Part shown: in pieces, positions 8,558 through 17,128 of the stretch
Layout of the letters: each line of letters begins with the position of its first letter
Position numbering within the stretch: the stretch's first letter is position 1
NCBI RefSeq assembly: GCF_003569765.1
Contig: NZ_KZ983960.1
Coordinates: forward strand, 1 to 46,273
Source of the DNA: Caldimonas tepidiphila
GTDB lineage: Bacteria > Pseudomonadota > Gammaproteobacteria > Burkholderiales > Burkholderiaceae_C
Reading direction: 5' to 3'
DNA length: 46,273 bases
Notes under the pieces: model-generated
Told to the model about the DNA's origin: nothing
The model's database searches: none
The model's input: the letters and a program-made list of their open reading frames with translations, nothing else
Program-made: the position numbers and the translations under genes

Positions 8558-9022
8558 TCAGGAGACCTGGCCGGCGCCGCCCGCCTTCTGCGCCGCCTGC
8601 ACGACGCGGCGCTCGCGCAGCGCGGTGCGCCGGCGCAGCTCGTACTCGTGGTCGACCTGCAGGCTGCCGAGCCCGTCCTCGGGCAGGATGCCGCAGCCGC
8701 AGTGCGGACAGGCGGGCGCGAGCTTGCGTCCGCGCCACAGCTGCTCGACCTTGCGCGTCGCCGACAACTGCAGCTCCGCCTCGCGCGCCTTGGCCAGCGC
8801 GGCGCGCTCCTGCTCCAGCCCGGCGAGCGCGCGGTTGTACTGCTCCGACAGCATCTCCAGCGCCCAGAACGCGGAGAGCTGGTCGCCGCACTTGACGCAC
8901 CGCACGACATGGCCGTTGGCGTCGAGGCTGATCTCCGTGTGGTCGCACGCCTTCGGCGCCCTCGCGGTGTTCCTGGCCTGGCGCCGGACGGTCCATTCGC
9001 CGATTTGGATGATGTTGCTCAT
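8558..9022 (-). CDS. Zinc-ribbon / coiled-coil protein, probably SOS-controlled
   Basis: 154 residues. Two cysteine clusters are visible: ACDH followed by VVRCVKCGDQ (CxxC) near residues 26-46, and ACPHCGCGI around residue 108. They flank a helical, heptad-rich stretch (ALEMLSEQYNRALAGLEQ onward), so the likely layout is zinc ribbon, coiled coil, zinc ribbon. No catalytic motif is seen and I do not recognise the family. A near-perfect LexA box lies about 140 bases upstream and there is no other gene between, suggesting DNA-damage control (inference). ATG 9022 has no clear ribosome binding site; in-frame ATGs at 9129 and 9117 are alternatives but encode an arginine-rich leader. Confidence 0.75.
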   Translation of the reverse strand: MSNIIQIGEWTVRRQARNTARAPKACDHTEISLDANGHVVRCVKCGDQLSAFWALEMLSEQYNRALAGLEQERAALAKAREAELQLSATRKVEQLWRGRKLAPACPHCGCGILPEDGLGSLQVDHEYELRRRTALRERRVVQAAQKAGGAGQVS

Positions 9023-9157
9023 AGAGGTACGTCGGTCTGGTGGAAAGACAAGCGATCTCCTGCGCCGCGGCCCGTCGCGAACCGGTTCCCGCGCGCAGAT
9101 GCAGTATCGGCGCCGCGCCATGCGCCGCGGCATTGCAGGCACGGTGGCGGCGACAAC

Positions 9158-9177
9158 TACTGTATATCCATACAGTG
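9158..9177 (-). promoter_or_regulatory. LexA (SOS) box
   Basis: CTGTATATCCATACAG at 9160-9175 matches the gammaproteobacterial/betaproteobacterial SOS consensus CTGT-N8-ACAG exactly, with TA before it as in the extended consensus and an A/T-rich centre. The only gene positioned to use it is the zinc-ribbon gene reading left from 9022; the glyoxalase gene on the right also reads left, away from its own upstream side. No strong -35/-10 is obvious on either strand. The rest of the 9023-9418 gap shows nothing else I can name. Confidence 0.8.
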
Positions 9178-9418
9178 TACGGCACGCCGGGGCGGCCTGC
9201 TTGCGGAAATTGGCGGGGCGCAGAGTCGCCAAGGTAGGTTCGGGTGCACAAATGCAGGCGTAATGTAACCGCCTGAAACCCATGATCGAGGGGGTTCGGC
9301 GGACAAAGCGAATACCTTGATCTGGCGCAATCCGGTTCGATTTTCTTGCCGGGGAGGCGCGGATCGTCCGCGCGTCTCCCGGCGCCGCCGGCGCCTCCGC
9401 AGCAACGCAGGACGTGCC

Positions 9419-9847
9419 TCAGTAGTTCTCCCAGAGCCCGGGTGTCGCCAGTTCCACGAGGTGCTGGTCCGGATCGCGGAAGTAGAGGCTGTGACCGCCC
9501 TTGGGCCAGCGCACCTCGCCCTCGATCGCGATGCCGTGTGCCGCGAGCCGCGCACGCCAGGGCTCGAGCTGCACGGCGGCGATGGCGAAGGCGTAGTGCA
9601 GCCGTCCCGGGCCGTCGTGCGGCGGGATCGTTCCGCCGGGCAGCGGGGCCGGCACCTCCGTCGTGCCGCGCTGGAACAGCAGCAGCACGCTCGCCGGCCC
9701 CACCGGATAGGCGGCGAGCCGCGCATCGACGAACATCGGCCGCAGGCCGAGCACGCGCTCGTAGAAGGCGCGCGCGCGCTCCATGTCGTCGACATAGAGC
9801 CCGGTCTCCAGGATGCCGCCGAGCGGCGGCGCAGGGGCATCGCTCAT
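9419..9847 (-). CDS. VOC / glyoxalase-bleomycin resistance fold protein
   Basis: 142 residues, the usual size for a single VOC protein with two beta-alpha-beta-beta-beta modules. The first module has LETGLYVDDMERARAFYERVLGL, the classic VOC start with FYxxVLGL. The second has HYAFAIAAVQLEPWRARL and ends SLYFRDPDQHLVELATPG, where YFRDPDxHxxEL is the standard metal-binding C-terminal motif. Metal ligands would be the DPDQH histidine and the following glutamate. Such proteins act as glyoxalases, extradiol dioxygenases or antibiotic-binding proteins; the specific reaction cannot be told. Start ATG 9847 has GGAGG eight bases upstream. It is cytoplasmic and apparently monocistronic. Confidence 0.9.
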   Translation of the reverse strand: MSDAPAPPLGGILETGLYVDDMERARAFYERVLGLRPMFVDARLAAYPVGPASVLLLFQRGTTEVPAPLPGGTIPPHDGPGRLHYAFAIAAVQLEPWRARLAAHGIAIEGEVRWPKGGHSLYFRDPDQHLVELATPGLWENY

Positions 9848-10002
9848 GGTCCCGACCTCCATCACGGGCAGGGGACTCGCACCGGGGCGAGCCCGCAGCC
9901 GATGGTGCGCCTCGTGCGCCGAGGCGGCAGCCGCGGGGCGAGTTCCCGTCTTCCCGCAAGGGTTCTGTTGACAGCGGCGCCGGGGCAGGGAAAAAGGGAT
10001 CG

Positions 10003-10938
10003 ATGGACAGTAAAAAGACGCCAGGCCGCCGGCCTTTCCACCTCCCGGGCGCACTTGCCCTTGCGGCGGCACGCCGCCCCGCCGGCTGGGGCCCGCCGTG
10101 CGCGCGGGTGCTGCTGCTTGCCGCGGCCCTGCACGCCTGCGGCGCCGCGGCGCAGCCGGGCGGGGAGGAGCTGGTGCGGCGCATCAACGACTACCGCGAG
10201 GCGCCGCAGCGCTGCGAGGGCCGGCAGCGCGAGGCGGTGGGCCCGCTCACGGCTGCGCCGCTGCTCTCCCAGGTGGACGCAGACTCGGCCGCGCAGCTCC
10301 AGGCGGCCTTGAAGCAGCGCGGCTACCTCGCCTCGCAGCTGCAGGTGGTGCGCCTGTCGGGCCCGGCGGACGCGGCCTCGGTGATGGCGATGCTGGAGGA
10401 GCGGCACTGTCGCCTGCTGTCGAGCCCGGCCTTCTCCGAGGTCGGCGTGGCGCGCTCGGGTCGCAGCTGGCGCGTGGTGTTCGCTCAGCCGCTGCTGGCC
10501 GCCGAGATCGGCGAGTGGGAGCAGGCCGGACGCCGGGTGCTGGAACTGGTGAACGCGGCGCGCGCCAAGCCGCGCCGCTGCGGTGGCGAAAGCTTCGCCG
10601 CGGCGAAGCCGCTCGCCTGGAACGCGCGGCTCGGCGCGGCGGCCCTCGCGCACAGCCGCGACATGGCGCAGAAGAGCTACCTCGGCCACCGCGGCTCCGA
10701 CGGCAGCCAGGTCGGCGTCCGGGCCGAGCGCCAAGGCTATCGCTGGGGCCGCATCGGCGAGAACGTGGCGTCGGGGCAGGGCGACGCGGAGAAGGCCGTG
10801 TCGGGCTGGCTCGCGAGCCCGCCGCACTGCCGCAACATCATGGAACCCGGCTTCACCGAGATGGGCGCAGCCTACGCGGTGAACCCGCGCAGCGACCAGT
10901 CGATCTACTGGACCCAGGTGTTCGGCGCCCCGCTCTGA
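10003..10938 (+). CDS. Secreted CAP/SCP (CRISP) protein, tandem-domain
   Basis: 311 residues with a long hydrophobic N-terminal segment (VLLLAAALHACGAAAQ, about residues 38-53) acting as a secretion signal. The C-terminal half (about 190-311) is a complete SCP/CAP domain: LELVNAARAKPRRCGG, LGAAALAHSRDMA, YLGHRGSDG, RIGENVASG, GWLASPPHCRNIM and a final strand IYWTQVFG. The histidines of AHSRD and LGHRG and the E of GEN form the conserved cavity. The first half (about 55-170) begins and ends like the second but lacks HSRDMA and GEN, so it looks like a decayed duplicate. Bacterial CAP proteins are secreted and mostly of unknown function. ATG 10003 gives the best signal peptide. Confidence 0.88.
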   Translation: MDSKKTPGRRPFHLPGALALAAARRPAGWGPPCARVLLLAAALHACGAAAQPGGEELVRRINDYREAPQRCEGRQREAVGPLTAAPLLSQVDADSAAQLQAALKQRGYLASQLQVVRLSGPADAASVMAMLEERHCRLLSSPAFSEVGVARSGRSWRVVFAQPLLAAEIGEWEQAGRRVLELVNAARAKPRRCGGESFAAAKPLAWNARLGAAALAHSRDMAQKSYLGHRGSDGSQVGVRAERQGYRWGRIGENVASGQGDAEKAVSGWLASPPHCRNIMEPGFTEMGAAYAVNPRSDQSIYWTQVFGAPL

Positions 10939-11037
10939 CCCTTGGGCCGCGACGCCGAGGGCGCGGGCCGGGCGCGCCTTGCGGCTTGTGCATCCCGAAT
11001 ACCGGCACAGGCTGAAGCCCGGGAGCCTCCGGACTCG

Positions 11038-11928
11038 TCAGCAATGCACCCGGGGGGCGGCCTCGACCGGCTCCGGCGCGGCCGCGTGCATCGGCAGCGG
11101 GGCGTAGATGCGTTCGAGATAGCGCCTGAGGATGGCCTGCTCGGTGCGGACCCTCAGGTTCGGTTCGCAGGTGAAGCGCAGAACCAGGGACGCGCTCTTC
11201 GCATCGTTCAGTTCGTACAGCACGCGTGGCCGGGCCGAGGGCAGGTCGACGTGCTCGGACAGCTCCACGGCCTCGAACTGCCGGCTCGCCTCCTCGATCC
11301 AGGAGGCGCATTCGGCCTCGGCGGCCTCGAGCAGTTGCCGGGAGTGCTCGAGAACCTCCTCGACCCGGGGAACCTGCACGCGCACGAGGAACATCGAGAA
11401 GCGGCCGGTCGCGCTCAGGTTCCGGACAGGCGTGGTCAGGAAGGTGGCGTTCGGTACCGCGGTCAGCCGACCGGTGATCTGGTTGGCTTCCCCGCTTTGC
11501 GCGATCACCACCGTGAACGGGTTGATGCCGACGACCTGTCCCCGCAGCCCGCCGTCACCCACCTCGATGAAGTCCCCGATGTTGATGTGCCGGGTCAGGG
11601 TCAGGTAGACGGCGCCGAGCAGGCAGCCGACCAGCTCCTTGGACACCACCAGGATGGCGGCCGCGATCGCCGCCACGGACAGCGCGAAGCTCGCGAGCTT
11701 GCTGGCCCACAGCGAGAACACCAGCGTGGCGCCCACGGTCCAGCACAGGTTCTTGGCCCAGGCCGACCAGACACGCCGCTGCGGCAGCGACTCCCCGCGC
11801 TTCTGGATCTGCCGCTGCAGCAGGAGATTGGTGCCCGTGGCGGCCAGCACCAGGACCAGGGTCAGGAAGACGCGTTCCAGTTCGTTCTCGAGCGAGGCGG
11901 GAAGGGAGACAAGGGAATGGAGATCCAT
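11038..11928 (-). CDS. MscS-family mechanosensitive ion channel
   Basis: 296 residues, close to small MscS proteins. Three membrane segments are visible: VFLTLVLVLAATGTNLLL (about 20-37), LCWTVGATLVFSLWA (about 60-75) and a long pore-type helix ALSVAAIAAAILVVSKELVG running into CLLGAVYLTL. The MscS beta domain follows (INIGDFIEVGDGGLRGQVVGINPFTVVI) and a soluble alpha/beta C-terminal domain. These inner-membrane channels open under membrane tension to release solutes after osmotic downshift. ATG 11928 has no strong ribosome binding site. It converges with the SCP gene and is probably monocistronic. Confidence 0.9.
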   Translation of the reverse strand: MDLHSLVSLPASLENELERVFLTLVLVLAATGTNLLLQRQIQKRGESLPQRRVWSAWAKNLCWTVGATLVFSLWASKLASFALSVAAIAAAILVVSKELVGCLLGAVYLTLTRHINIGDFIEVGDGGLRGQVVGINPFTVVIAQSGEANQITGRLTAVPNATFLTTPVRNLSATGRFSMFLVRVQVPRVEEVLEHSRQLLEAAEAECASWIEEASRQFEAVELSEHVDLPSARPRVLYELNDAKSASLVLRFTCEPNLRVRTEQAILRRYLERIYAPLPMHAAAPEPVEAAPRVHC

Positions 11929-12116
11929 CGCCGGTGGGTGGCAGGTTGAAGCGGTTGATCCTGTCGGGAGGCCGGGGCCCCGGGCAGCCGACCTCGGAGC
12001 GCGCGTGACGAAGGCCCGCCTCCCGGGTTCGGGCGGCCGGCGAGGGTTGGCCATTCCCGGCATGCGGCAAGGCGCGGCAGCGAGGCCGCGAGCCGGGCTC
12101 CCCGGCCGCCGCAGTC

Positions 12117-12147
12117 GCCGGCACGCTAGTGTACGTAGTGTGCCGGC
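12117..12147 (-). repeat. Inverted repeat, possible terminator or operator
   Basis: GCCGGCACGCTA (12117-12128) pairs with TAGTGTGCCGGC (12136-12147) around a seven-base loop, with one G-T pair, making a 12-bp stem. Its AT-containing centre differs from the surrounding DNA. It lies between fahA and the mscS-like gene. Confidence 0.5.
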
Positions 12148-12162
12148 AAGGGCCTCGGTCGC

Positions 12163-12183
12163 CACGGCCGGGCTTCGGCCGTG
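12163..12183 (-). terminator. Hairpin downstream of homogentisate operon
   Basis: CACGGCCG and CGGCCGTG form a perfect 8-bp stem with a five-base loop, about 140 bases after the fahA stop. No T-tract follows on the minus strand, so this is only a possible end of the hmg operon. Confidence 0.35.
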
Positions 12184-12324
12184 CGCTCATCCCGGAGCCG
12201 GAGCCGGAGCCGGGGCAGGAGGTCGTGGGTCCGGGGCAAGGCCCCGGGCCTGCCTGCTTCGGTCCTGAACGGGGTGGCGAAATCCGCCCCACCGCCGCGG
12301 CAGGTGCCGCAACAGGGCCTGCGC

Positions 12325-13671
12325 TCAGGCAGCGTTGGCTACCTTGGCCGGCAGCACGGTCGCAGCGCATTCGCCGAAGCCAATGCGCTTCGCTCCCGGG
12401 CGCTCGCACCAGGCGCGCAGGATCAGCGTGTCGCCGTCCTCGATGAAGGTGCGCATCTCGCCGTTGGGCAGCGGGATCGGCTGCTTGCCGCCCTGGCTGA
12501 GCTCGAGCAGCGAGCCGCCTTGGCTGGCGTCGGGGCCCGACTGCGTGCCCGAGCCGAGCAGGTCGCCCGGCTGCAGGTTGCAGCCGTTGACGCTGTGGTG
12601 CGTGACCATCTGCGCCAGCGTCCAGTAGGCGTCGCGGAAGTTCGAGCTCATCAGCTTGACCGCCTGCTCGCCGGCCTCGCGCATCCTCGCGGTCTGGATC
12701 CACACCTCCAGCGTGATCTCCACGCCGCCGTGCGAGCTGTTCTCCGGCGAGCTGAGATAGGGCAGCGGCTGCGGGTCGCCCTCGGGATGCGCGAAGGGCG
12801 CGCGGAAGGGCGCGAGCGCCTCCATCGTCACCACCCAGGGCGAGATGGTCGTCGCGAAGTTCTTCGCCAGGAAGGGACCGAGCGGCTGGTACTCCCAGGC
12901 CTGCAGGTCGCGCGCCGACCAGTCGTTGAGCAGCGTCACGCCGAAGAGGTGCTCCTCGGCCCGCTCCATCGGGATCGGCTCGCCGAGCTCGTTGCCTGGG
13001 CCGACGAAGACGCCCAGCTCCAGCTCGTGATCGAGCCGCTTGCTCGGGCCGAACTCGGGCGTGTCGCCCGCGCCCTTGGTCTGGCCGACCGGGCGGCGGA
13101 AGCCGTGACCGCTGACGCGGATCGAGGAGCTGCGGCCGTGGTAGCCGATCGGCACCCACTTGTAGTTCGGCAGCAGCGGGTTGTCGGGGCGGAACAGCTT
13201 GCCCACCGTCGTCGCGTGGTGGATGCCGGTGTAGAAATCGGTGTAGTCGCCGATGCGGCAGGGCAGGGCGTATTCGACCTGCGACTGCGGCACGAGGCAG
13301 GACTGCAGCGCGGCCTGGGCGGCGCTGCCGCTGCGCAGCGCTTCCGACAGTGCCCGGCGCAGCGCGACGCGGGCGCTGCGGCCCTTGCCCATCAGCGCGT
13401 TGAGCGTGCCGTCCCCGGTGCCCTCGAGCGCCGCGGCGGCCTCGCCCGCGAGCACGCCGGCTTCGCGCGCGGCCAGCAGGTCCACCACCTGGTCGCCGAT
13501 GGCCGCTCCGGGGCGGAAGGCCTCGCTGCTGCCGGCCCGCCTAAAGATGGCCAGCGGCAGGTTCTGGATCGGGAACTCGCTGCCCGGCTCGTTGGCCGAG
13601 GCGACCCAGCTCGTCAGCGCGGCGTCGTGGCTGTCGTCGATGCGTGCAAAGGATGCGCTGCTCATGTTCAT
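12325..13671 (-). CDS. fahA: Fumarylacetoacetase
   Basis: 448 residues, slightly longer than mammalian FAH. It splits fumarylacetoacetate into fumarate and acetoacetate, the last step of the homogentisate pathway. Family signatures are all visible: [29 protein letters not shown] (the catalytic histidine region), ELELGVFVG and [24 protein letters not shown] with metal-binding acidic residues, and the [19 protein letters not shown] segment. It is cytoplasmic. Its start ATG 13671 overlaps the hmgA stop (ATGA), so translation is coupled; a second ATG at 13665 is possible. It is the last gene of the operon. Maleylacetoacetate isomerase, which normally acts just before it, is not found in this window. 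Confidence 0.96.
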   Translation of the reverse strand: MNMSSASFARIDDSHDAALTSWVASANEPGSEFPIQNLPLAIFRRAGSSEAFRPGAAIGDQVVDLLAAREAGVLAGEAAAALEGTGDGTLNALMGKGRSARVALRRALSEALRSGSAAQAALQSCLVPQSQVEYALPCRIGDYTDFYTGIHHATTVGKLFRPDNPLLPNYKWVPIGYHGRSSSIRVSGHGFRRPVGQTKGAGDTPEFGPSKRLDHELELGVFVGPGNELGEPIPMERAEEHLFGVTLLNDWSARDLQAWEYQPLGPFLAKNFATTISPWVVTMEALAPFRAPFAHPEGDPQPLPYLSSPENSSHGGVEITLEVWIQTARMREAGEQAVKLMSSNFRDAYWTLAQMVTHHSVNGCNLQPGDLLGSGTQSGPDASQGGSLLELSQGGKQPIPLPNGEMRTFIEDGDTLILRAWCERPGAKRIGFGECAATVLPAKVANAA

Positions 13672-14975
13672 GCCTTCTTGTTGTTGAAGCGGTCCTGCAG
13701 ATCCTGCCAGCAGTCGGCGTATTGGGTGTCGAGCGTGCCGCAGCCGAGCGCGAACTCGGTCGGGAGGAAACGGTAGCGGCTCTCGAACATGAAGGCCAGC
13801 GTGTTGTCGAGCTTGTGCGGTGCGAGCGGCGCGTTCGTCGCGCGCTCGAAGGCCTCGGCGTCCGGTCCGTGCGGCACCATGCAGTTGTGCAGCGAGGCGC
13901 CGCCGGGCTTGAAGCCCTCCGGCTTGGCGTCGTACTGGCCGTAGACGAGCCCCATGAACTCGCTCATCAGGTTGCGGTGGTACCAGGGCGGACGGAAGGT
14001 GTCCTCGGCCACCATCCAGCGCGGCGGGAAGATCACGAAGTCGCAGTTCGCCGTCCCCGGCGTGTCGCTCGGCGCGGTCAGCACCGTGAAGATCGACGGA
14101 TCGGGATGGTCGAAGCTGATCGAGCCGATCGTCATGAAGTGGGCGGTGTCGTACTTGTACGGCGCGAGGTTGCCGTGCCAGGCGACGACGTTGAAGGGCG
14201 TCTGCCGTGCCGGCGCGATCCAAAGGCGGCCGCCGTACTTCTTCACCAGCTCGTACTCGCCGGCGTTGGTCTCGTAGGCGGCCACCGGTGCCTGGAAGTC
14301 GCGCGCATTGGCGAGACCGTTGGAGCCGATCGGACCCAGCTCGGGCAGGCGGAACATCGCGCCGTAGTTCTCGCAGACGTAGCCGCGCGAGGCGCCGTCG
14401 GGCAGCGCGACCTTGAACGCGATGCCGCGCGGCAGCAGCACGAACTCGCCCGGCTTAACGTCGAGCACGCCCATCTCGGTCGTGACGACCAGCCGCCCCT
14501 GCTGCGGCAGCACCAGCATCTCGCCGTCGGCGTTGATGAAGGCACGCCGTTCCATCGAGCGGTTGGCCACAAACACGTGTGCGGCCATGCCGGTCTGCGC
14601 CTCGGGGTCGCCGTTGACGACCACGGTGCGCAGGCCCTCGACGAAGTCGGTCGGCTCGGTCGGAATCGGGAAGGGGTTCCAGCGCAGCGGCTCGGGCGCC
14701 GTGCCGGCCACGCCCTCGCGGGCCCCGGTGCACAGCAGCGGCTGCTCGAGCGGGCGGTAGGCGCCGGCCACGACCGAGGGCCGGGCGCGGTAGAGCCAGC
14801 AGCGGCGGTTCTCGGCGCGCGGCGCGGTGAAGGCGGTGCCCGACAGCAGCTCGGGGTAGAGGTCGAGCGGGGCGCGCTGCGGGCTGTTGCGGCCCTGCGG
14901 CAAGGCGCCTGCGACGGCCTCGGTCACGTGCTCGTTGCCGAAGCCGCTCATGTAGCGGCGGGGGGTGTCGGTCAT
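13668..14975 (-). CDS. hmgA: Homogentisate 1,2-dioxygenase
   Basis: 435 residues, the normal length. It opens the ring of homogentisate with Fe(II) and O2 to give maleylacetoacetate. The start [25 protein letters not shown] and the [11 protein letters not shown] segment are typical. The iron ligands are identifiable as H333, E339 ([12 protein letters not shown]) and H369 (VPHGPD); their spacing matches the 335/341/371 ligands of the human enzyme. It is cytoplasmic. The upstream neighbour is the small DUF2783 protein, 20 bases away, and fahA overlaps downstream, placing it in the middle of a five-gene operon. Start ATG 14975 is supported by homology at residue 8. Confidence 0.97.
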   Translation of the reverse strand: MTDTPRRYMSGFGNEHVTEAVAGALPQGRNSPQRAPLDLYPELLSGTAFTAPRAENRRCWLYRARPSVVAGAYRPLEQPLLCTGAREGVAGTAPEPLRWNPFPIPTEPTDFVEGLRTVVVNGDPEAQTGMAAHVFVANRSMERRAFINADGEMLVLPQQGRLVVTTEMGVLDVKPGEFVLLPRGIAFKVALPDGASRGYVCENYGAMFRLPELGPIGSNGLANARDFQAPVAAYETNAGEYELVKKYGGRLWIAPARQTPFNVVAWHGNLAPYKYDTAHFMTIGSISFDHPDPSIFTVLTAPSDTPGTANCDFVIFPPRWMVAEDTFRPPWYHRNLMSEFMGLVYGQYDAKPEGFKPGGASLHNCMVPHGPDAEAFERATNAPLAPHKLDNTLAFMFESRYRFLPTEFALGCGTLDTQYADCWQDLQDRFNNKKA

Positions 14976-14995
14976 GGCAATGGGCTCCTCGGGAA

Positions 14996-15232
14996 TCAGG
15001 CGGTGACGGGGCGCAGCGTGGCGGTGTGCAGCGTGTTGGCGCGCGCCAGCTCCAGCGCCTCCTGCAGCACGGCCTGGCGGCCGATGTGATTGGCCAGCAG
15101 CAGCACGAGCTTGGCGTTGAGCTCGTGGCTCTGCGCGGTGCTCAGCTCGCGGTGCGCCTCGATCAGCGCCTCGTAGAAGTCGTCGCCGGCCTCGAAGTTC
15201 GGCGCAGTGATCAGGGTGGATGGGGTGCTCAT
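14996..15232 (-). CDS. DUF2783-type small protein, likely hydroxylase partner
   Basis: 78 residues, mostly helical: [34 protein letters not shown] then a second helix [14 protein letters not shown]. The pattern fits the DUF2783 family, whose members accompany FAD-dependent aromatic hydroxylases. In Pseudomonas putida the 3-hydroxyphenylacetate 6-hydroxylase needs a small coupling protein (MhaB) beside the flavoprotein MhaA; this gene occupies the same place and size class. That it does the same job is inference from size and position. Its ATG overlaps the stop of the FAD hydroxylase gene (ATGA), indicating coupled translation, and hmgA follows. Confidence 0.8.
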   Translation of the reverse strand: MSTPSTLITAPNFEAGDDFYEALIEAHRELSTAQSHELNAKLVLLLANHIGRQAVLQEALELARANTLHTATLRPVTA

Positions 15233-16962
15233 GCGCTCACCTTTTCAGTCAGTTCGTGGCCGAGCGCGCGGGCGAGTGCCGTGCGCAGCTCGTCGGCGGT
15301 GGGGGCGCGCCAGCGCGCGCAGACATGCTGGTCCGGGCGCAGCAGCACGACCGTGCCGGGCGTGGCGTCGTAGCGCTGCGCGAGCAGGCCCTCCACGTCC
15401 TCGAGGACGGTGACGCCGTCGGGCGCCGGGCCGGTCTCTCCGGCAGCGCGCACCAGCAGCGCCTCGACAGGCACCGGGCTGCCGCCTTGCAGCGCAGCCA
15501 GCCGTTCGGGCGTCTGCGGGCCGTCGAAGATCACGGCCTGGAAGCGGTTGCCGGTGTGGCGCAGGAACCAGCCGGTGCGGCCCTGCGCGTCACGCACCGG
15601 CGCGTCGGCCGCCGGGGCGCCGGGCACCATCAGGCCTTTGAACGCGTCGCGCTCGGGCGTGTTGAGCATCGAGCCGTGCAGGGTCGACGGCACCGACAGG
15701 CGCCCGCTGTTGACCAGGCGCCGTGCGAAGTCGAAGTCGCGCGCCAGGTCGAGCGTCGCGTCGCGGAACAGGCGCGAGATCTCGCTCTTCGGCGTGATGA
15801 AGTCGGTGGCGCGGGTCGAGTTGCGGATGTTCTCGTCGGCGGCGTACTCGCGCTCGCGGGCATAAGAGTCGATCAGCGCGTCCGGCGCCTGGCCGCGCAG
15901 CACCGCGAGCAGCTTCCAGCCGAGGTTGTCGGAATCCTGCACGCCGGAGTTGGCGCCGCGCGCGCCGAAGGGCGAGACGCCGTGCGCCGAGTCGCCGGCG
16001 AACAGCACCCGGCCGTGGCGGAAGCTGTCCATGCGCAGGCAGGCAAAGGTGTAGACGCTCGCCCACTCGAGCGTGAACTCGGCGTCGCGGCCGAGCAGCG
16101 CCTTCACGCGCGGGATGATGTTCTCCGGGCGCTTCTCCACCTCGGGGTCGGCATCCCAGCCCAGTTGAAAATCGATGCGCCAGACGCCGTCGGGCTGCAT
16201 GTGCAGCAGCACCGACTGGTTGGGATGGAAGGGCGGGTCGAACCAGAACCAGCGCTCGGCGGGGAAGTCGGCCTTCATCTTCACGTCGGCGATCAGGAAG
16301 CGGTCGCGGAAGATGCGGCCCTTGCTCTCCTGGCCGATGAAGTTGCGCACCGGCGAGCGGGCGCCGTCGCAGGCGACGAGCCAGTCGGCGCGCAGCTGGT
16401 AGGGACCCTCGGGCGTGTCGATGCTCAGCAGCACGCCGTCGCCGTCCTGCGTCACGCCGCTGACCGCGTTGCGCCAGCGCAGGTCGATGTTCGGCAGCTC
16501 CATCGCGCGCTCGGCGAGGTAGCCCTCGGCGTAGTACTGCTGCAGGTTGATGAAGGCCGGGCGCTCGTGGCCGCGCTCGGGCAGCAGGTCGAAGCGGTAG
16601 ACGAGCTGGTCCTTGAAGTGGACCTTGCCGACCTGCCAGGACACGCCCTTGGCGACGGCGCGCTCGCCGATGCCGAGGCGGTCCCAGATCTCGAGCGTGC
16701 GCTTGGCGAAGCAGATCGCGCGCGAGCCGGTCGAGAGCCGGCAGTCGTTGTCGAGCAGCACCACGCGCTGGCCCTGCTGTGCGAGGTCGATCGCGAGGCT
16801 CAGGCCGACCGGGCCGGCGCCGACGATCACGACCGGGTGGCGCGCCGGCCCGGCGGCGTCCTGGTCGGGATGGCGGGTGTAGGGGAATTCGATGGCCTGG
16901 TAATCGCGATCGGGGTTCGCGCGGTCGGGCGCCGCGCCGGCGGGAAGGTCGCTGGGTTTCAT
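15229..16962 (-). CDS. FAD-dependent aromatic hydroxylase (MhaA/MhpA-like)
   Basis: 577 residues, class A flavoprotein monooxygenase. An N-terminal extension of about 40 residues precedes the FAD dinucleotide fold [20 protein letters not shown], the acidic end of strand two (VVLLDND), the DG motif ([16 protein letters not shown]) and the FAD ribityl-binding [18 protein letters not shown]. The C-terminal thioredoxin-like domain ([15 protein letters not shown]) is typical of phenol and 3-hydroxyphenylpropionate hydroxylases. It hydroxylates a phenolic ring with NAD(P)H and O2. Placement directly before a small DUF2783 protein, hmgA and fahA suggests the product is homogentisate, so 3-hydroxyphenylacetate 6-hydroxylase is the best guess; 3-hydroxyphenylpropionate-type activity is the alternative. 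ATG 16962 was chosen since an overlapping upstream ATG hits a stop at once. Confidence 0.9.
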   Translation of the reverse strand: MKPSDLPAGAAPDRANPDRDYQAIEFPYTRHPDQDAAGPARHPVVIVGAGPVGLSLAIDLAQQGQRVVLLDNDCRLSTGSRAICFAKRTLEIWDRLGIGERAVAKGVSWQVGKVHFKDQLVYRFDLLPERGHERPAFINLQQYYAEGYLAERAMELPNIDLRWRNAVSGVTQDGDGVLLSIDTPEGPYQLRADWLVACDGARSPVRNFIGQESKGRIFRDRFLIADVKMKADFPAERWFWFDPPFHPNQSVLLHMQPDGVWRIDFQLGWDADPEVEKRPENIIPRVKALLGRDAEFTLEWASVYTFACLRMDSFRHGRVLFAGDSAHGVSPFGARGANSGVQDSDNLGWKLLAVLRGQAPDALIDSYAREREYAADENIRNSTRATDFITPKSEISRLFRDATLDLARDFDFARRLVNSGRLSVPSTLHGSMLNTPERDAFKGLMVPGAPAADAPVRDAQGRTGWFLRHTGNRFQAVIFDGPQTPERLAALQGGSPVPVEALLVRAAGETGPAPDGVTVLEDVEGLLAQRYDATPGTVVLLRPDQHVCARWRAPTADELRTALARALGHELTEKVSA

Positions 16963-17051
16963 CTGCTCATGTCTCCTGATGGCTGGACTGCTGCCATCCC
17001 GGCAACGCTGGGCACCCGGCCGACGGGCCGGGGCTGCCCTGTTCTTTGAGG

Positions 17052-17077
17052 GCCGCGGTGCCGATGAACACCGCGGC
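17052..17077 (-). repeat. Intercistronic hairpin in hmg operon
   Basis: GCCGCGGTG and CACCGCGGC form a perfect 9-bp stem with an eight-base loop in the 166-base gap between the MBL gene and the hydroxylase gene. No T-tract follows, so it may be an RNA-stability or partial-termination element rather than an operon end. Confidence 0.5.
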
Positions 17078-17128
17078 TTGTGCTCCGGCCCCGCCGTCGT
17101 CAGCGCGGGTCCGGGCGGGCGGGGCGGC

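Larger units (their letters stand above)
11929..12324. other. Intergenic region with hairpins
   Basis: No coding sequence is convincing here. The region lies downstream of fahA and upstream of the mscS-like gene, both reading left. It holds two inverted repeats, listed separately, and a short GGAGCC tandem repeat near 12192-12212. Confidence 0.5.

Noticed and set aside
9968-9996. Perfect TTGACA -35 hexamer at 9968-9973 before the SCP gene
   Set aside because: The base block 17 positions downstream is AAAAAG, not a -10, and transcription from there would start at or after the ATG at 10003.
12192-12212. GGAGCC tandem repeat as a repeat array or CRISPR
   Set aside because: Only about three copies of a six-base unit; no spacers. 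No CRISPR array is seen anywhere in the window.
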